Shown here: piece by piece, positions 1 through 8,372 of the stretch
Layout of the letters: every line of letters starts with the position of its first letter
Position numbering within the stretch: position 1 is the stretch's first letter
Source of the DNA: Actinomycetes bacterium
GTDB lineage: Bacteria > Actinomycetota > Acidimicrobiia > Acidimicrobiales > Bog-793
Direction: 5' to 3'
Assembly: GCA_021796545.1 (NCBI GenBank)
Contig: JAKABX010000008.1
Span: 1 to 35,306, forward strand
DNA: 35,306 nucleotides
Program-made: the position numbers and the translations under genes
Notes under the pieces: generated by a model
Told to the model about the DNA's origin: nothing
Database searches by the model: none
The model's input: the letters and a program-made list of their open reading frames with translations, nothing else

Positions 1-1
1 G

Positions 2-202
2 CCGCCGCAGTTCCATCCCGAAGGAGACGTGTGGGTGCACACGCTGATGCTGCTCGATCAGCTCGAACCCGGCTGCCCGGCCACGCTGGCCTGGGGCGCG
101 CTGCTGCACGACGTGGGCAAGCCGCCCACCTTCCGCCGCGCCCCCGACCGCATCCGTTTCGACCGCCACGCCAGCGTGGGCGCCGCCATGGCCGAAGGAT
201 AG
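2..202 (+). pseudogene. CCA-adding enzyme / poly(A) polymerase HD-domain fragment (partial, truncated at both ends)
   Basis: Frame 2 is open from the window edge to a TAG at 200-202, giving 66 residues. It contains FHPEGDVWVHTL followed by LLHDVGKPPTF and the segment RIRFDRHASVGAAMAEG. This is the metal-binding HD region found downstream of the nucleotidyltransferase head in bacterial tRNA nucleotidyltransferases. In intact enzymes the chain continues for well over 100 residues after this point, but here it stops within one codon of the last recognisable residue. The upstream part lies outside the window. CTG-rich leucine codons differ slightly from the CTC-heavy usage of the neighbours. The abrupt end coincides with the truncated end of the opposite-strand SIMPL gene, so I read it as the foreign side of a join rather than a native short gene. 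Family assignment is good; species origin is not determinable here. Confidence 0.72.
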
Positions 203-204
203 GA
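194..204. other. Suspected chimeric or rearrangement junction
   Basis: Two unrelated reading frames lose family similarity at the same spot. The plus-strand CCA-enzyme fragment ends at residues MAEG, and the minus-strand SIMPL protein loses its family pattern just after VVFSYP. Both are cut in their C-terminal halves. No terminal repeats, transposase or att-like duplication is visible at the spot. A contig-assembly chimera is the simplest reading; a genuine deletion or inversion breakpoint is the alternative. The exact base cannot be fixed without reads. Confidence 0.6.
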
Positions 205-852
205 GAAGACGACCGGGGGCGGCTGCTCGGTGCGGGTCGTGACGGTCTTGACCTGCCCGAGCCTTGCGCCGGCCGCGCGCGCGAGCGCCGCCGCGGTCGC
301 GGCCGCCTGGCGCAGCGCGGCGACGCGCGCGCTGAGGACGAGGCGCGCGTCGTCGCTGACGCCAAAGGAGATGCCGCCGATCGTGACGTCGTTTCCGACC
401 GCCGCCGTCGCGTCGTCGATGAGGGTCCCGGCGCGGGCGAGGTTGCGGACCGTGACGGAGAGCTGGTTGCTCGCCTGGTAGCCGGTCACGCGCCCGTGGT
501 CGTTGTAGGTCGGGTTCAGCTCGAGGGACGTCGTCTGCAGGTCCCGGCGGGCCACGCCGCCGGTCCGCAAGACATGCTCGAACAGCGCCGTCTCGGTGTT
601 GTCGACCCCGAGTGCCGCGGTCGCGCTCGCCGCAGTGTGGGTCAGCGCGACCGTGAGGGTCATCTCGTCGGGCACCGCGCTCGCGCTGGCGCTCCCGGTG
701 ACGGTGATCGTGGCGCTCCCGGCGCCGGCGCCGAGCGCGGCGGGGCTCGCCGCGGGGCTCCTCGCCAGCGCGCCGACGAGCGCACCGGCGACGAGAGCGC
801 CCGCCGCACCGACTGTGAGGCGCCTCGTCGTGGTCCACGAGATCCCGGTCAT
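198..852 (-). CDS. SIMPL (DUF541) domain protein, exported, 3' end missing
   Basis: The chosen start is the ATG at 852-850 (MTGISW), preceded by a GGGAGG ribosome site 5 nt upstream; the ORF-track start at 1011 is not supported. Residues about 10-30 are a hydrophobic segment that reads as a signal anchor or signal peptide. It is followed by the SIMPL core: TITVTGSASASAVPDEMTL near the N-terminus, a central LELNPTYNDHGRVTGYQASN, and ARAAGARLGQVKTV near the end. SIMPL proteins are secreted or periplasmic proteins of poorly defined function. The recognisable domain ends at VVFSYP, about 218 residues in, where family members normally continue for a few tens of residues. The frame runs on to base 58, but that tail is antisense to the CCA-enzyme fragment and is not native protein. 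The gene is truncated at the suspected junction. Confidence 0.75.
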
Positions 853-976
853 GTCGCCCTCCCGTTCCGGGGACCCGCGTCGGATCCCGCCATGGAGGAC
901 AAAGCGCGCGCGGGGCCGTTTCGCGTAGTGCGCGGCGCGCGCCGGCTCCGGGCCGCGCGGGCCGGCGCAAGGGTGG

Positions 977-1005
977 TTGACGCCGTCTCTCAGCGCTGGC
1001 AACGT
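977..1005 (+). promoter_or_regulatory. Predicted promoter of the SDR gene
   Basis: TTGACG at 977-982 and CAACGT at 1000-1005 are separated by 17 bp, a good match to primary-sigma promoters of actinomycetes. The transcript would start near 1012 and carry a leader of about 45 nt with a GGAGGA ribosome site before the GTG at 1056. It lies in the 203-bp region between the divergent SIMPL and SDR starts. Confidence 0.5.
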
Positions 1006-1055
1006 CCTCACAGCGCGCAGAGACCGGACGGCGCCGGCGCGACGGAGGACAGGCG

Positions 1056-1940
1056 GTGGGTGTGCTCGACGGGCGGGTCGCGATCGTGACGGGAGCCGGG
1101 CGCGGGCTCGGGCGTGCCCACGCGCTCGCGCTCGCGCAGGCGGGCGCCCGCGTCGTCGTCAACGATGCGGGCGTCGACGTCGACGGCCGCCCGGGCGACA
1201 CCGACCCCGCCGGCGCGGTCACGGCCGAGATCGTGGCGCGCGGCGGCGTCGCCGTGGCGAACCGGGACGACGTCGCCGACTGGGACGGCGGCCGCCGCGT
1301 CGTCGAAAGCGCCATCGGGACCTTCGGCGCGCTGCACGTGCTCGTCAACAATGCAGGGATCCTGCGCGACCGGGCGCTTGTCAACCTCGACGAGGACGAC
1401 TGGGACGCCGTCATGCGTGTCCACCTGAAGGGGCACTTCGTGCCGACCCGTTTCGCGGCCGCGTACTGGCGCGCAAACGCGCACGCCGGTGTCGAGCTGC
1501 GGCCCGCCGTCGTCAACACGACGTCGACCTCGGGGCTGCAGGGAAACCCGGGCCAGGCGCACTACGGGACCGCGAAGGCGGGTATCGCCGCCTTCACGAT
1601 CATCGCCGCGAAGGAGCTGGCGCGCTACGGAGTCCGCGTCAACGCGGTCTCTCCCGCGGCGCGCACCCGGATGACCGCCACGTTGGCGAGCCTGAGCGAG
1701 CTGTTCAAGCCGCCCGAGGACCCCGAGACCTTCGACATCTGGGACCCGGCGAACGTCTCGCCGGTTGTCGTCGCCCTGGCGTCCGCGGCCTGCCCGGTGA
1801 CCGGTGAGGTCTTCCAGGTCCAAGGCGGTCGGATCCAGCGCTTTGTTCCCTGGACCCTCGGCGAGGCGCTCGAGCAGTCCGGACGCTGGACGCCCGAGCA
1901 GCTCGCCGGCGCGCTCGCCGGTCTCACCCGCGAGGCGTGA
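1056..1940 (+). CDS. Short-chain dehydrogenase/reductase (SDR) of the hydroxyacyl-CoA/acyl-carrier reductase type
   Basis: This 294-residue classical SDR has the nucleotide-binding TGAGRGLGRAH near residue 12, NNAG at 98-101, a catalytic serine in TTSTSG, and the YxxxK pair YGTAK (Y170, K174). VNDAGVDVDG after the second beta strand and the C-terminal tail FVPWTLGEALEQSGRWTPEQL resemble SDRs related to the dehydrogenase unit of eukaryotic peroxisomal multifunctional enzyme 2. A fatty-acyl or steroid 3-hydroxy/oxo substrate is therefore plausible but not proven. The start is the GTG at 1056 with GGAGGA upstream. It converges on an SCP2-like gene 3 bp downstream, which fits a lipid-related role because multifunctional enzyme 2 also carries an SCP2 domain. 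The exact substrate is unknown. Confidence 0.88.
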   Translation: MGVLDGRVAIVTGAGRGLGRAHALALAQAGARVVVNDAGVDVDGRPGDTDPAGAVTAEIVARGGVAVANRDDVADWDGGRRVVESAIGTFGALHVLVNNAGILRDRALVNLDEDDWDAVMRVHLKGHFVPTRFAAAYWRANAHAGVELRPAVVNTTSTSGLQGNPGQAHYGTAKAGIAAFTIIAAKELARYGVRVNAVSPAARTRMTATLASLSELFKPPEDPETFDIWDPANVSPVVVALASAACPVTGEVFQVQGGRIQRFVPWTLGEALEQSGRWTPEQLAGALAGLTREA

Positions 1941-1943
1941 GGC

Positions 1944-2366
1944 CTACGAGGTGATCGCGCGGATCTGCGCGGCGAGCGCCCGCTCGGCCGGCCCGGGCGG
2001 CGTCTGCTGGTACTGGAGGAGCTTGGCGAGATCCCCCTCGACCCGGATCCTCCCTGACATGAAGGCCTCGAGGCCCGCCTGGCTGTTCTCGTCGACGAGG
2101 ATCGCACGGGCGGTCTCGTAGTCGAGGGCGACGAGAACGTCCGGCGCGTCGAGCAGTCCGAGCTCGATGTCGACGATCCCGGCGGTCGTGTCGAGGTAGG
2201 CCTCGAGGCGACCGGCGCCGAAGGGCACCTGCTCGACCACGAGGTTCATCCGCACGGGCACGCCCGGCGGGGTGTCGCCGCGGTGGGCCTCGCGAATGGC
2301 GCGGGCGGCCGCGATCCACTCGGGGCTGAGGAAGGGGAGCGGTGCGGGGGCGGTGTGCTCGGCCAT
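1944..2366 (-). CDS. SCP2-like sterol-binding-fold protein
   Basis: About 140 residues. The pattern is that of the SCP2 fold: a first helix (WIAAARAIREAH), strands VRMNLVVEQVPFG and LEAYLDTTAGIVDIELG, then LDYETARAILVDEN and the end segment FMSGRIRVEGDLAKLLQYQ. The last piece is the typical GKIKVEGDxxKL-like ending of SCP2 domains, which bind lipids or fatty acyl-CoA. The start MAEHTAPAP (2366) is preferred over the ORF-track start at 2396, because the longer form would crowd the divergent hydrolase promoter. No signal peptide is seen, so it should be cytoplasmic. It converges with the SDR gene (3-bp gap) and diverges from the hydrolase (53 bp between start codons). Confidence 0.8.
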   Translation of the reverse strand: MAEHTAPAPLPFLSPEWIAAARAIREAHRGDTPPGVPVRMNLVVEQVPFGAGRLEAYLDTTAGIVDIELGLLDAPDVLVALDYETARAILVDENSQAGLEAFMSGRIRVEGDLAKLLQYQQTPPGPAERALAAQIRAITS

Positions 2367-2407
2367 GGCGAGGCCACGGTACCCGGCAGGCGGCACCCGT
2401 CGGGCTC

Positions 2408-2413
2408 TACCAT
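2408..2413 (+). promoter_or_regulatory. -10 box of leaderless hydrolase-gatCAB transcript
   Basis: TACCAT is followed by exactly 6 nt and then the ATG at 2420. The predicted transcription start is therefore the A of the start codon. There is no Shine-Dalgarno sequence in front of this ATG, which agrees with leaderless initiation. Confidence 0.5.
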
Positions 2414-2419
2414 GACGCC

Positions 2420-3172
2420 ATGGCCGACGAGCTCGTAGAAGGCGCCGCGCCCTTCGCCGCGTCGAACGGCACGAGCGGCGTCCTCCTCCTGCACGGCTTC
2501 ACGGGGAGCCCCTCCTCGCTGCGCGCGCTCGCGGAGGCGTTCGCGGATGCGGGCTTCGCCGTCGAGCTGCCGCTCCTCCCCGGGCACGGCACGAGCGTCG
2601 AAGAGCTCAGCGCCTTCGGCTTCGACGACTTCGCTGCGGCCGCCGACGCGGCCTACCTCGACCTCGCCGCGCGCTGTGACCGCACGGTCGTCTGCGGCCT
2701 GTCGATGGGCGGGACGCTCGCGTGCTGGCTCGCACAGCGCCATCACGACCTCGCGGGCCTCGTTCTGGTCAACCCGCTGGTCGAGCCACCGGCCGACTCC
2801 GCCCTCGAGCTGCTGCGCGGCGCGCTCGCCGGGGGCAACGACGTCGTGCCGGCCATCGGCAGCGACATCGCGCGCCCCGGGGTTCGCGAGGACGCCTACG
2901 ACGCCACGCCGATCGCCCCGCTCCTCTCGGTCCTCGGCGCGACGACGCCGGTCTCAGAGGGGCTCGGCGAGATCTGCTGCCCGGTGCTTCTCCTCAGCTC
3001 GCGCGTCGACCACGTCGTTCCGACGAGCTCGTCGGACCTCGTCGAGCGCCGCGTCGGCGGCCCCGTCGAGCGCGTCATCCTCGAAAACAGCTACCACGTC
3101 GCGACGCTCGACCACGACGCCGAGGAGATCGAGCAGCGCGCCGTCGCCTTCGCATGGAAAGTCACCCACTGA
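2420..3172 (+). CDS. Alpha/beta hydrolase, carboxylesterase/monoacylglycerol-lipase type
   Basis: This 250-residue protein has the oxyanion loop LLHGFTGSPSSL near residue 25, a lid-free PLLPGHGTS segment, the nucleophile elbow GLSMGG, an acid residue in SRVDHVVP, and the catalytic histidine in NSYHVATLDHD. This arrangement matches small bacterial carboxylesterases and monoglyceride lipases. The start is the ATG at 2420; it has no ribosome site but sits 6 nt after a TACCAT box. The ORF-track start at 2342 lies inside the divergent SCP2 gene and is rejected. Its TGA overlaps the gatC ATG by one base (TGATG), so it heads the gatCAB operon and is probably co-translated with it. There is no obvious functional link to amidotransferase. 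The substrate is unknown. Confidence 0.88.
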   Translation: MADELVEGAAPFAASNGTSGVLLLHGFTGSPSSLRALAEAFADAGFAVELPLLPGHGTSVEELSAFGFDDFAAAADAAYLDLAARCDRTVVCGLSMGGTLACWLAQRHHDLAGLVLVNPLVEPPADSALELLRGALAGGNDVVPAIGSDIARPGVREDAYDATPIAPLLSVLGATTPVSEGLGEICCPVLLLSSRVDHVVPTSSSDLVERRVGGPVERVILENSYHVATLDHDAEEIEQRAVAFAWKVTH

Positions 3173-3474
3173 TGCCCGACGCCCTGTCCCACGACGAGGT
3201 CGCGCACGTCGCGCGCCTCGCCCGGCTCGAGCTCGAGGACGCCGAGCTCGAGACCTACCGTCAACAGCTGAGCCACGTGCTCGAGCACGTCGAGGCGGTC
3301 CGCCGCCTCGACACCGCCGCCCTCGCGCCGACGTCGCACCCCTTCGCGCTCGAGAACGTGCTGCGCCCCGACACCGTGGCTCCGGGGGTCGCGCGCGACG
3401 AGGTGCTCGCGGCGGCGCCGGCGGCCGAGGACGGGCGGTTCCGGGTCCCGCGCATCCTCGGTGAGGCACCGTGA
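3172..3474 (+). CDS. gatC: Aspartyl/glutamyl-tRNA amidotransferase subunit C
   Basis: This 100-residue protein begins [21 protein letters not shown], the typical GatC helix, and ends with a [10 protein letters not shown] segment that matches the FxVPxIL ending of the family. GatC is the small scaffold that clamps GatA to GatB in the complex that amidates Glu-tRNA(Gln) and/or Asp-tRNA(Asn). The start ATG overlaps the hydrolase stop by one base. Its stop overlaps the GTG of gatA in a GTGA overlap of 4 nt, a sign of translational coupling. The ORF track shows it only as the tail of a longer frame starting at 2722; that upstream part is a shadow of the hydrolase gene. Confidence 0.95.
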   Translation: MPDALSHDEVAHVARLARLELEDAELETYRQQLSHVLEHVEAVRRLDTAALAPTSHPFALENVLRPDTVAPGVARDEVLAAAPAAEDGRFRVPRILGEAP

Positions 3475-4955
3475 GCGCGGCGGCACCCTTTGCGGGCGGC
3501 GCCGTGGCGCTCGCGGCGGCGATCCGCCGGGGCGAGGAGAGCGCACGCCGGGTCGCCGAGGTCGTCCTCGAGGAGATCGCGGGGGCCGACGACCTGCTGC
3601 ACTGCTTCAACGCCGTGACGTCCGAGGAGGCCCTTCGTGCCGCGGACGCGGTGGACGTGGCCGTGGCCGCCGGGCGCGATCCGGGGCCACTTTGCGGGGT
3701 TCCCGTCGCGCTGAAGGACAACCTGTGCACCCGCGGGGTGCCGACGACATGCTCGTCGCGGATCCTCGAGGGCTGGCGCCCACCCTACGACGCGACGGTC
3801 GTGAGCCGGCTGCGAAAGGCCGGAGCGGTCATCGTCGGCAAGACCAACCTGGACGAGTTCGCGATGGGCTCCTCGACGGAGAACTCCGCGAACGGCCCGA
3901 CGCGCAACCCCTGGGACACGAGCCGGGTCCCGGGAGGCTCCTCGGGCGGCTCCGCGGCGGCGGTCGCGGCGGGGCTCGTGCCGCTCGCCCTCGGGTCGGA
4001 CACCGGCGGCTCGATCCGCCAGCCGGCGTCGCTGTGCGGCGTCGTCGGTCTGAAGCCGACCTACGGGCTCGTCTCGCGCTACGGCCTCGTCGCGTTCGCC
4101 AGCTCGCTCGACCAGATCGGGCCGTTCGCGCTGCGCGTCGAGGACGCGGCGGCACTCCTCGAGGTCATCGCCGGCCACGACCCGGCGGACTCGACGTCGC
4201 TCGCCGGCGAGGTCCCGCCGCTTGCGCCCGAGGTCGGGCGGTCCCCGGCGGGGTTGCGCGTCGGCGTCGTCGCGGACTTCCTCGTGGACGCGAGCCCGGC
4301 GTGCGCCGACGCCGTGCGCCGGGGTGCCGACGCCCTCGTGGCGGCCGGTGCCGCGGTCGAGGACGTCGCGATCCCTGAGCTGTTGCACGGGCTGTCCGCC
4401 TACTACCTCATCGCCCCGGCCGAGGCTTCCTCGAACCTCGCCCGCTACGACGGGGTGCGCTACGGGCTGCGCGTCGATGCCGACGACGTCGCGACGATGA
4501 ACGCCCGGACCCGCTCCAAGGGCTTCGGGGCCGAGGTCAAGCGGCGGATCATGCTCGGGACCTACGTGCTCTCGGCGGGCTACTACGACGCCTACTACGC
4601 GCAGGCCCAGCGGGTGCGCACGCTCATCATGGACGCCTTTCGGCGCGCCTATGAGCGCTTTGATGTCCTGCTCGCGCCGACGAGCCCGTCGGTCGCGTTC
4701 CCCATCGGCGCGAAGTCCGATCCGCTCGAGATGTACCTGTCCGACCTGTTCACCATCCCCTCGAACCTCGCGGGTCACCCGGCGGTGAGCGTCCCCTTCG
4801 CACTCGGGGAGGAGAACCTCCCCGTCGGCGTCCAGGTGCTCGCCCCGGCCCTCGGGGAGCCGGCGATGCTGCGCGTCGCCGGCGCCCTCGAGCGGGCCGC
4901 GGCGCCCGATGCCCGCGGGCCGGTCCGTCCCCACGGCGCGGGAGCCGGGCGATGA
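3471..4955 (+). CDS. gatA: Aspartyl/glutamyl-tRNA amidotransferase subunit A
   Basis: This 494-residue amidase-signature enzyme carries the Ser-cisSer-Lys machinery. The lysine is in [10 protein letters not shown], the cis-serine lies in the glycine-rich [15 protein letters not shown] stretch, and the nucleophile serine is in [11 protein letters not shown]. GatA hydrolyses glutamine and passes ammonia to GatB. The GTG start at 3471 overlaps gatC by 4 nt, and the end overlaps gatB by 4 nt (ATGA). Length is normal for the family. The last residues after ALERAA are a short arginine/proline-rich tail without family similarity. Confidence 0.97.
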   Translation: MSAAAPFAGGAVALAAAIRRGEESARRVAEVVLEEIAGADDLLHCFNAVTSEEALRAADAVDVAVAAGRDPGPLCGVPVALKDNLCTRGVPTTCSSRILEGWRPPYDATVVSRLRKAGAVIVGKTNLDEFAMGSSTENSANGPTRNPWDTSRVPGGSSGGSAAAVAAGLVPLALGSDTGGSIRQPASLCGVVGLKPTYGLVSRYGLVAFASSLDQIGPFALRVEDAAALLEVIAGHDPADSTSLAGEVPPLAPEVGRSPAGLRVGVVADFLVDASPACADAVRRGADALVAAGAAVEDVAIPELLHGLSAYYLIAPAEASSNLARYDGVRYGLRVDADDVATMNARTRSKGFGAEVKRRIMLGTYVLSAGYYDAYYAQAQRVRTLIMDAFRRAYERFDVLLAPTSPSVAFPIGAKSDPLEMYLSDLFTIPSNLAGHPAVSVPFALGEENLPVGVQVLAPALGEPAMLRVAGALERAAAPDARGPVRPHGAGAGR

Positions 4956-6406
4956 GCGCGCCCTACCGGATCGCGGGGGCGACCGGGGAGTGGGAGATCG
5001 TCGTCGGGCTCGAGGTCCACTGCGAGCTGTCGACGGCGACCAAGCTCTTCTGTTCCTGCGCGAACCGCTTCGGTGCCGAGCCGAACACCAACGTCTGCCC
5101 CGTGTGCCTCGGGCTCCCCGGCTCGCTGCCGGTGCTCAACCGCCACGCGGTCGAGCTCGCGATGGCGATCGGCACCGCGCTCGGCTGCGAGATCCGCCCC
5201 TCGGTGTTCCACCGGAAGAACTACTTCTACCCGGACATGCCGAAGGACTACCAGGTCACCCAGTACGACGAGCCGATCAACGTCGCCGGCGCGCTCGAGC
5301 TCGCGGACCACGCGCGCGTCGGGATCGTGCGCGCCCACCTCGAGGAGGACACCGGCAAGACGACCCACGTCGGCGGGGACGGGCGCATCCACGGTGCCGA
5401 CTACGCGCTCGTCGACTACAACCGCGCGGGGGTCCCGCTGGTCGAGATCGTCTCCGCGCCCGACATCACGAGCCCCGAGCAGGCCCGCGCCTACGTCGCC
5501 GAGCTGCGCGCCGTGTTGGTGGCGACGGGGGCCTCCGACGGCCGGATGGAGGAGGGGTCGCTGCGGGTCGACGCGAACGTCTCCGTCCGTCGGGTCGGTG
5601 ACCCGTCTTATGGCACTCGTTGTGAGGTCAAGAACCTCAATTCTCTGCGCTCGCTCGGACGCGCGATCGAGCATGAGGCGCACCGCCAGGTCGCGGTGCT
5701 CGAAGACGGTGGCCTCGTCGCCCAGGAGACCCGGCACTGGAACGAGACCACCGGCCGCACCACCTCGATGCGCTCGAAGGAGGAGGCCTTCGACTACCGC
5801 TACTTCCCCGAGCCGGACCTCGTGCGCCTCGCGCCGGGTCGGGAGTGGATCGCCGCGGTCGCCGCCGGGCTGAAGATGCTGCCCGCCGCGCGGCGCGCGC
5901 GGCTCGCCGCGCTCGTCGGCGAGGACGCCCCCGCGGCGCTCGAGCAGATCGCGACCGCGCTGGACCTCGGCCTCGACGACCTCGTCGTCGCCGCGGCCGG
6001 CCTCGGCGCCCCGGCACGCCTCGCGCTGGCGCGCGCCGCGAACGAGGCGGCCCAGGACCCGGCGTCGGCCCGGGCCCTTGCACCCGAGGCCTTCGCGGAG
6101 GTGCTGCACCTCGAGTCCTCCGGAGCGCTCAGCGCCACGCAGGCCAAGGCGGTCCTCGCCGAGATGCTCGCCGGCAAGGGGTCGCCGCGCGCCATCGCCC
6201 AACGCCTCGGCTTCGAGGGCCTGTCCGCCGAGGAGCTCGACACGGTCGTCGCCGGGGTCATCGGGGAGCACCCCGCCGAGTGGGAGCGCTACGCCGCCGG
6301 CGACGACAAGGTCGCGCAGTTCCTCCTCGGCCAGGTGATGCGCCGGACCAAGGGCCGCGCGAACGGCAAGCTCGTCGCCGAGGCCCTGCAGCGGCGGCGC
6401 GCGTAG
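4952..6406 (+). CDS. gatB: Aspartyl/glutamyl-tRNA amidotransferase subunit B
   Basis: This 484-residue protein starts with [12 protein letters not shown], has the zinc-binding cysteines in FCSCANRFG and [11 protein letters not shown], and shows [13 protein letters not shown] and the acceptor-end segment [10 protein letters not shown] helical tRNA-binding YqeY-like tail occupies the last 150 residues. GatB activates the tRNA-bound Glu or Asp with ATP and transfers ammonia to it. It is the last gene of the hydrolase-gatCAB unit. A short internal patch around 5600-5650 ([17 protein letters not shown]) uses unusually T-rich codons but preserves a conserved family motif, so it is not a frameshift. 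Confidence 0.97.
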   Translation: MSAPYRIAGATGEWEIVVGLEVHCELSTATKLFCSCANRFGAEPNTNVCPVCLGLPGSLPVLNRHAVELAMAIGTALGCEIRPSVFHRKNYFYPDMPKDYQVTQYDEPINVAGALELADHARVGIVRAHLEEDTGKTTHVGGDGRIHGADYALVDYNRAGVPLVEIVSAPDITSPEQARAYVAELRAVLVATGASDGRMEEGSLRVDANVSVRRVGDPSYGTRCEVKNLNSLRSLGRAIEHEAHRQVAVLEDGGLVAQETRHWNETTGRTTSMRSKEEAFDYRYFPEPDLVRLAPGREWIAAVAAGLKMLPAARRARLAALVGEDAPAALEQIATALDLGLDDLVVAAAGLGAPARLALARAANEAAQDPASARALAPEAFAEVLHLESSGALSATQAKAVLAEMLAGKGSPRAIAQRLGFEGLSAEELDTVVAGVIGEHPAEWERYAAGDDKVAQFLLGQVMRRTKGRANGKLVAEALQRRRA

Positions 6407-6435
6407 CGCCGTTCGCCGCGCCGGTGGCCGGCGCG

Positions 6436-6441
6436 TAGCCT
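6436..6441 (+). promoter_or_regulatory. -10 box of leaderless ilvD transcript
   Basis: TAGCCT is followed by exactly 6 nt (GGCGCC) and then the ilvD ATG at 6448. No ribosome-binding site precedes the ATG. There is no leader peptide or terminator hairpin between gatB and ilvD, unlike in front of ilvB. Confidence 0.55.
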
Positions 6442-6447
6442 GGCGCC

Positions 6448-8151
6448 ATGTCGAGCGACGCCGAGCAGCAGTCCACGCGGTCCTTGAAGATCCACTCCCA
6501 GGACGTCACCGAGGGGGTGCGGCGGGCGCCGGCGCGGGCGATGCTGCGCGCGGTGGGGATGCGCGACGAGGACTTCGCAAAGCCCCAGGTCGGCATCGCC
6601 TCGACCTGGAACGAGGTCACGCCGTGCAACCTCTCGCTCCAGCGCCTCGCCAAGGCCTCCAAGCAGGGCGTGCGCGTGGCGGGGGGCTTCCCCTTCGAGT
6701 TCGGCGCGATCACGGTCTCCGACGGCATCTCCATGGGCCACGAGGGCATGCGCGCGTCGCTGGTGAGCCGGGAGGTCATCACGGACTCCGTCGAGGCGGT
6801 GATGCACGCCGAGCGCTTCGACGCGTTCGTCGGTCTCGCCGGTTGCGACAAGTCGCTGCCGGCAATGCTCATGGCCGCGGCCCGGCTCAACCTGCCGAGC
6901 GTCTTCGTCTACGCCGGCACGATCCTGCCGGGGCACTACAAGGACCGCACCCTCGACATCGTGAGCGTCTTCGAGGCGGTCGGCGCCGTCGCGGCCGGCG
7001 AGATGGACGAGCAGACCCTCGACGCGATCGAGCGCAACGCGTGCCCGACCGAGGGCGCGTGCGCGGGGATGTTCACCGCGAACACGATGGCGGCGATCGG
7101 CGAGGCGATCGGGATGTCGCTGCCCTCGGGCTCCTCGGCGCCGGCGGTCGACCGCCGGCGCGACGACGTCGCCTTCGACTCCGGGCGCGCCGTGGTCGAT
7201 CTGCTCGCGGCGGACATCCGTCCCCGCGACATCATGACCAAGGAGGCCTTCGAGAACGCGATCGCGGTCACGATGGCACTCGGCGGCTCGACCAACGCCG
7301 TGCTGCACCTGCTCGCGATCGCGAGCGAGGCCGAGGTCGACCTGGCGATGGACGACTTCGCGCGCATCGGCGCGCGCGTCCCCCACCTCGCGGACATGAA
7401 GCCGCACGGCAAGTTCCACATGGTCGACCTCGACCGCGTCGGGGGCGTCCCGGTCGTCCTGCGCGCGCTGCTCGACGCGGGACTCCTCCACGGTGACTGC
7501 CTGACCGTGACGGGGAGGACGATGGCGGAGAACCTCGAGGCGATCGACCCGCCGCGCCCCGACGGCGTCGTCGTGCACCCGATGAATGCGCCGATCCACG
7601 AGCGCGGCGGCATCGTCGTGCTGCACGGCTCGCTTGCGCCGAAGGGCGCGGTCGTAAAGATCGCCGGGACCGACCTCAGCGCGTTCGAGGGTCCGGCCCG
7701 GGTCTTCGACGGCGAGGAGGGTGCGATGGAGGCGATCCTCGCCGGCGACATCCGGCCGGGGACCGTTCTCGTCATCCGCTACGAGGGTCCCCGCGGCGGG
7801 CCGGGCATGCGCGAGATGCTCGCGGTCACCGGCGCGCTCAGCGGAGCGGGGCGCGGCGGGGACTGCGCGCTCGTCACCGACGGCCGCTTCTCGGGGGGCA
7901 CGCGTGGCTTCTGCGTCGGGCACGTTGCGCCCGAGGCGACCGTCGGCGGGCCGATCGCGCTCGTGCGCGACGGCGACCCCATCCGCATCGACGCCGTGAC
8001 CGGCGGCATCGACCTTCTCGTCGACGAGGAGGAGCTGGCGCGCCGACGGGCCGGGTGGGCGCCGCTCCCGCCCCGCTACACCCGGGGCGTGCTTGCCAAG
8101 TACGCGCGCCTCGCCGCCGGCGCGGAGCGCGGCGCGATCACCGAGGCGTGA
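6448..8151 (+). CDS. ilvD: Dihydroxy-acid dehydratase
   Basis: This 567-residue IlvD/Edd-family protein has cysteines for an iron-sulfur cluster in [16 protein letters not shown] and [16 protein letters not shown], followed by [10 protein letters not shown]. The late signature [20 protein letters not shown] holds the catalytic serine region near the C-terminus. It dehydrates 2,3-dihydroxy-isovalerate and 2,3-dihydroxy-3-methylvalerate to the keto acids of valine and isoleucine. The length of about 560 residues and the cysteine spacing fit the IlvD subfamily better than the phosphogluconate dehydratase Edd. It starts with a leaderless ATG and lies upstream of the attenuated ilvBNC unit, but has its own promoter. 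Confidence 0.95.
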   Translation: MSSDAEQQSTRSLKIHSQDVTEGVRRAPARAMLRAVGMRDEDFAKPQVGIASTWNEVTPCNLSLQRLAKASKQGVRVAGGFPFEFGAITVSDGISMGHEGMRASLVSREVITDSVEAVMHAERFDAFVGLAGCDKSLPAMLMAAARLNLPSVFVYAGTILPGHYKDRTLDIVSVFEAVGAVAAGEMDEQTLDAIERNACPTEGACAGMFTANTMAAIGEAIGMSLPSGSSAPAVDRRRDDVAFDSGRAVVDLLAADIRPRDIMTKEAFENAIAVTMALGGSTNAVLHLLAIASEAEVDLAMDDFARIGARVPHLADMKPHGKFHMVDLDRVGGVPVVLRALLDAGLLHGDCLTVTGRTMAENLEAIDPPRPDGVVVHPMNAPIHERGGIVVLHGSLAPKGAVVKIAGTDLSAFEGPARVFDGEEGAMEAILAGDIRPGTVLVIRYEGPRGGPGMREMLAVTGALSGAGRGGDCALVTDGRFSGGTRGFCVGHVAPEATVGGPIALVRDGDPIRIDAVTGGIDLLVDEEELARRRAGWAPLPPRYTRGVLAKYARLAAGAERGAITEA

Positions 8152-8166
8152 GCGGTGCGGCCCGAT

Positions 8167-8195
8167 TTGCCGGCAGCCCGTGCCTCTGCGAGAAT
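8167..8195 (+). promoter_or_regulatory. Promoter of the ilvB leader transcript
   Basis: TTGCCG at 8167-8172 and GAGAAT at 8190-8195 are separated by 17 bp. The leader-peptide GTG (8202) begins exactly 6 nt after the -10 box, so transcription should start at the GTG itself. Confidence 0.6.
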
Positions 8196-8201
8196 CGTGC
8201 C

Positions 8202-8237
8202 GTGACGACCGCCGCTTACGTCGTACTTCTCACCTAG
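8202..8237 (+). CDS. ilvB leader peptide MTTAAYVVLLT (attenuator uORF, leaderless)
   Basis: This 11-codon open frame (GTG to TAG) reads MTTAAYVVLLT. Two Val, two Leu and one Thr codon form its last five sense codons (GTC GTA CTT CTC ACC). It sits between the promoter and a rho-independent terminator ahead of ilvB, the classical place for a translated attenuator. The Val and Leu codons include GTA and CTT, which are rare in the structural genes here. There is no ribosome-binding site, and the GTG is the predicted first transcribed codon. Ribosome stalling at the Val/Leu codons when these amino acids are short would cover the first RNA segment after the stop. It is visible in the ORF track only as the end of a longer frame. 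Confidence 0.8.
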   Translation: MTTAAYVVLLT

Positions 8238-8239
8238 GC

Positions 8240-8301
8240 CACGACCGACAGCCCCGTCGTTCGTGCGCCCACGACCTCCCGGAAGGGAGGTCGTTTCGTT
8301 T
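8240..8301 (+). terminator. ilvB attenuator: competing hairpins and rho-independent terminator
   Basis: Four segments are visible. Segment 1, CACGACCGAC (8240-8249), pairs with segment 2, GTCGTTCGTG (8256-8265), with one mismatch. Segment 2 can alternatively pair with CACGA at 8270-8274 as antiterminator (TCGTG/CACGA). Segment 3, ACGACCTCCC (8271-8280), pairs perfectly over 10 bp with segment 4, GGGAGGTCGT (8285-8294), across a GGAA loop, followed by TTCGTTT. Segment 1 starts 2 nt after the leader stop codon, so a ribosome stalled on the Val/Leu codons would mask it and free segment 2. The geometry is that of textbook 1:2 / 2:3 / 3:4 attenuation. The U-tract is interrupted, so termination may be moderate. 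Confidence 0.8.
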
Positions 8302-8372
8302 CCGGGCGCGGGGTCGGCGGCGCCCCACCCGGGGGTCGAGCCGCCGGCACCTTCCAACCCAAGCGAGGAGTC

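Noticed and set aside
194-204. Mobile-element insertion site at the left junction
   Set aside because: No inverted repeats, target duplication or transposase sequence is visible at either side; a chimeric join fits better.
8152-8372. T-box riboswitch before ilvB
   Set aside because: The region is too short for a T-box stem I and specifier loop, and no T-box consensus bulge is seen. The leader-peptide attenuator explains the terminator.
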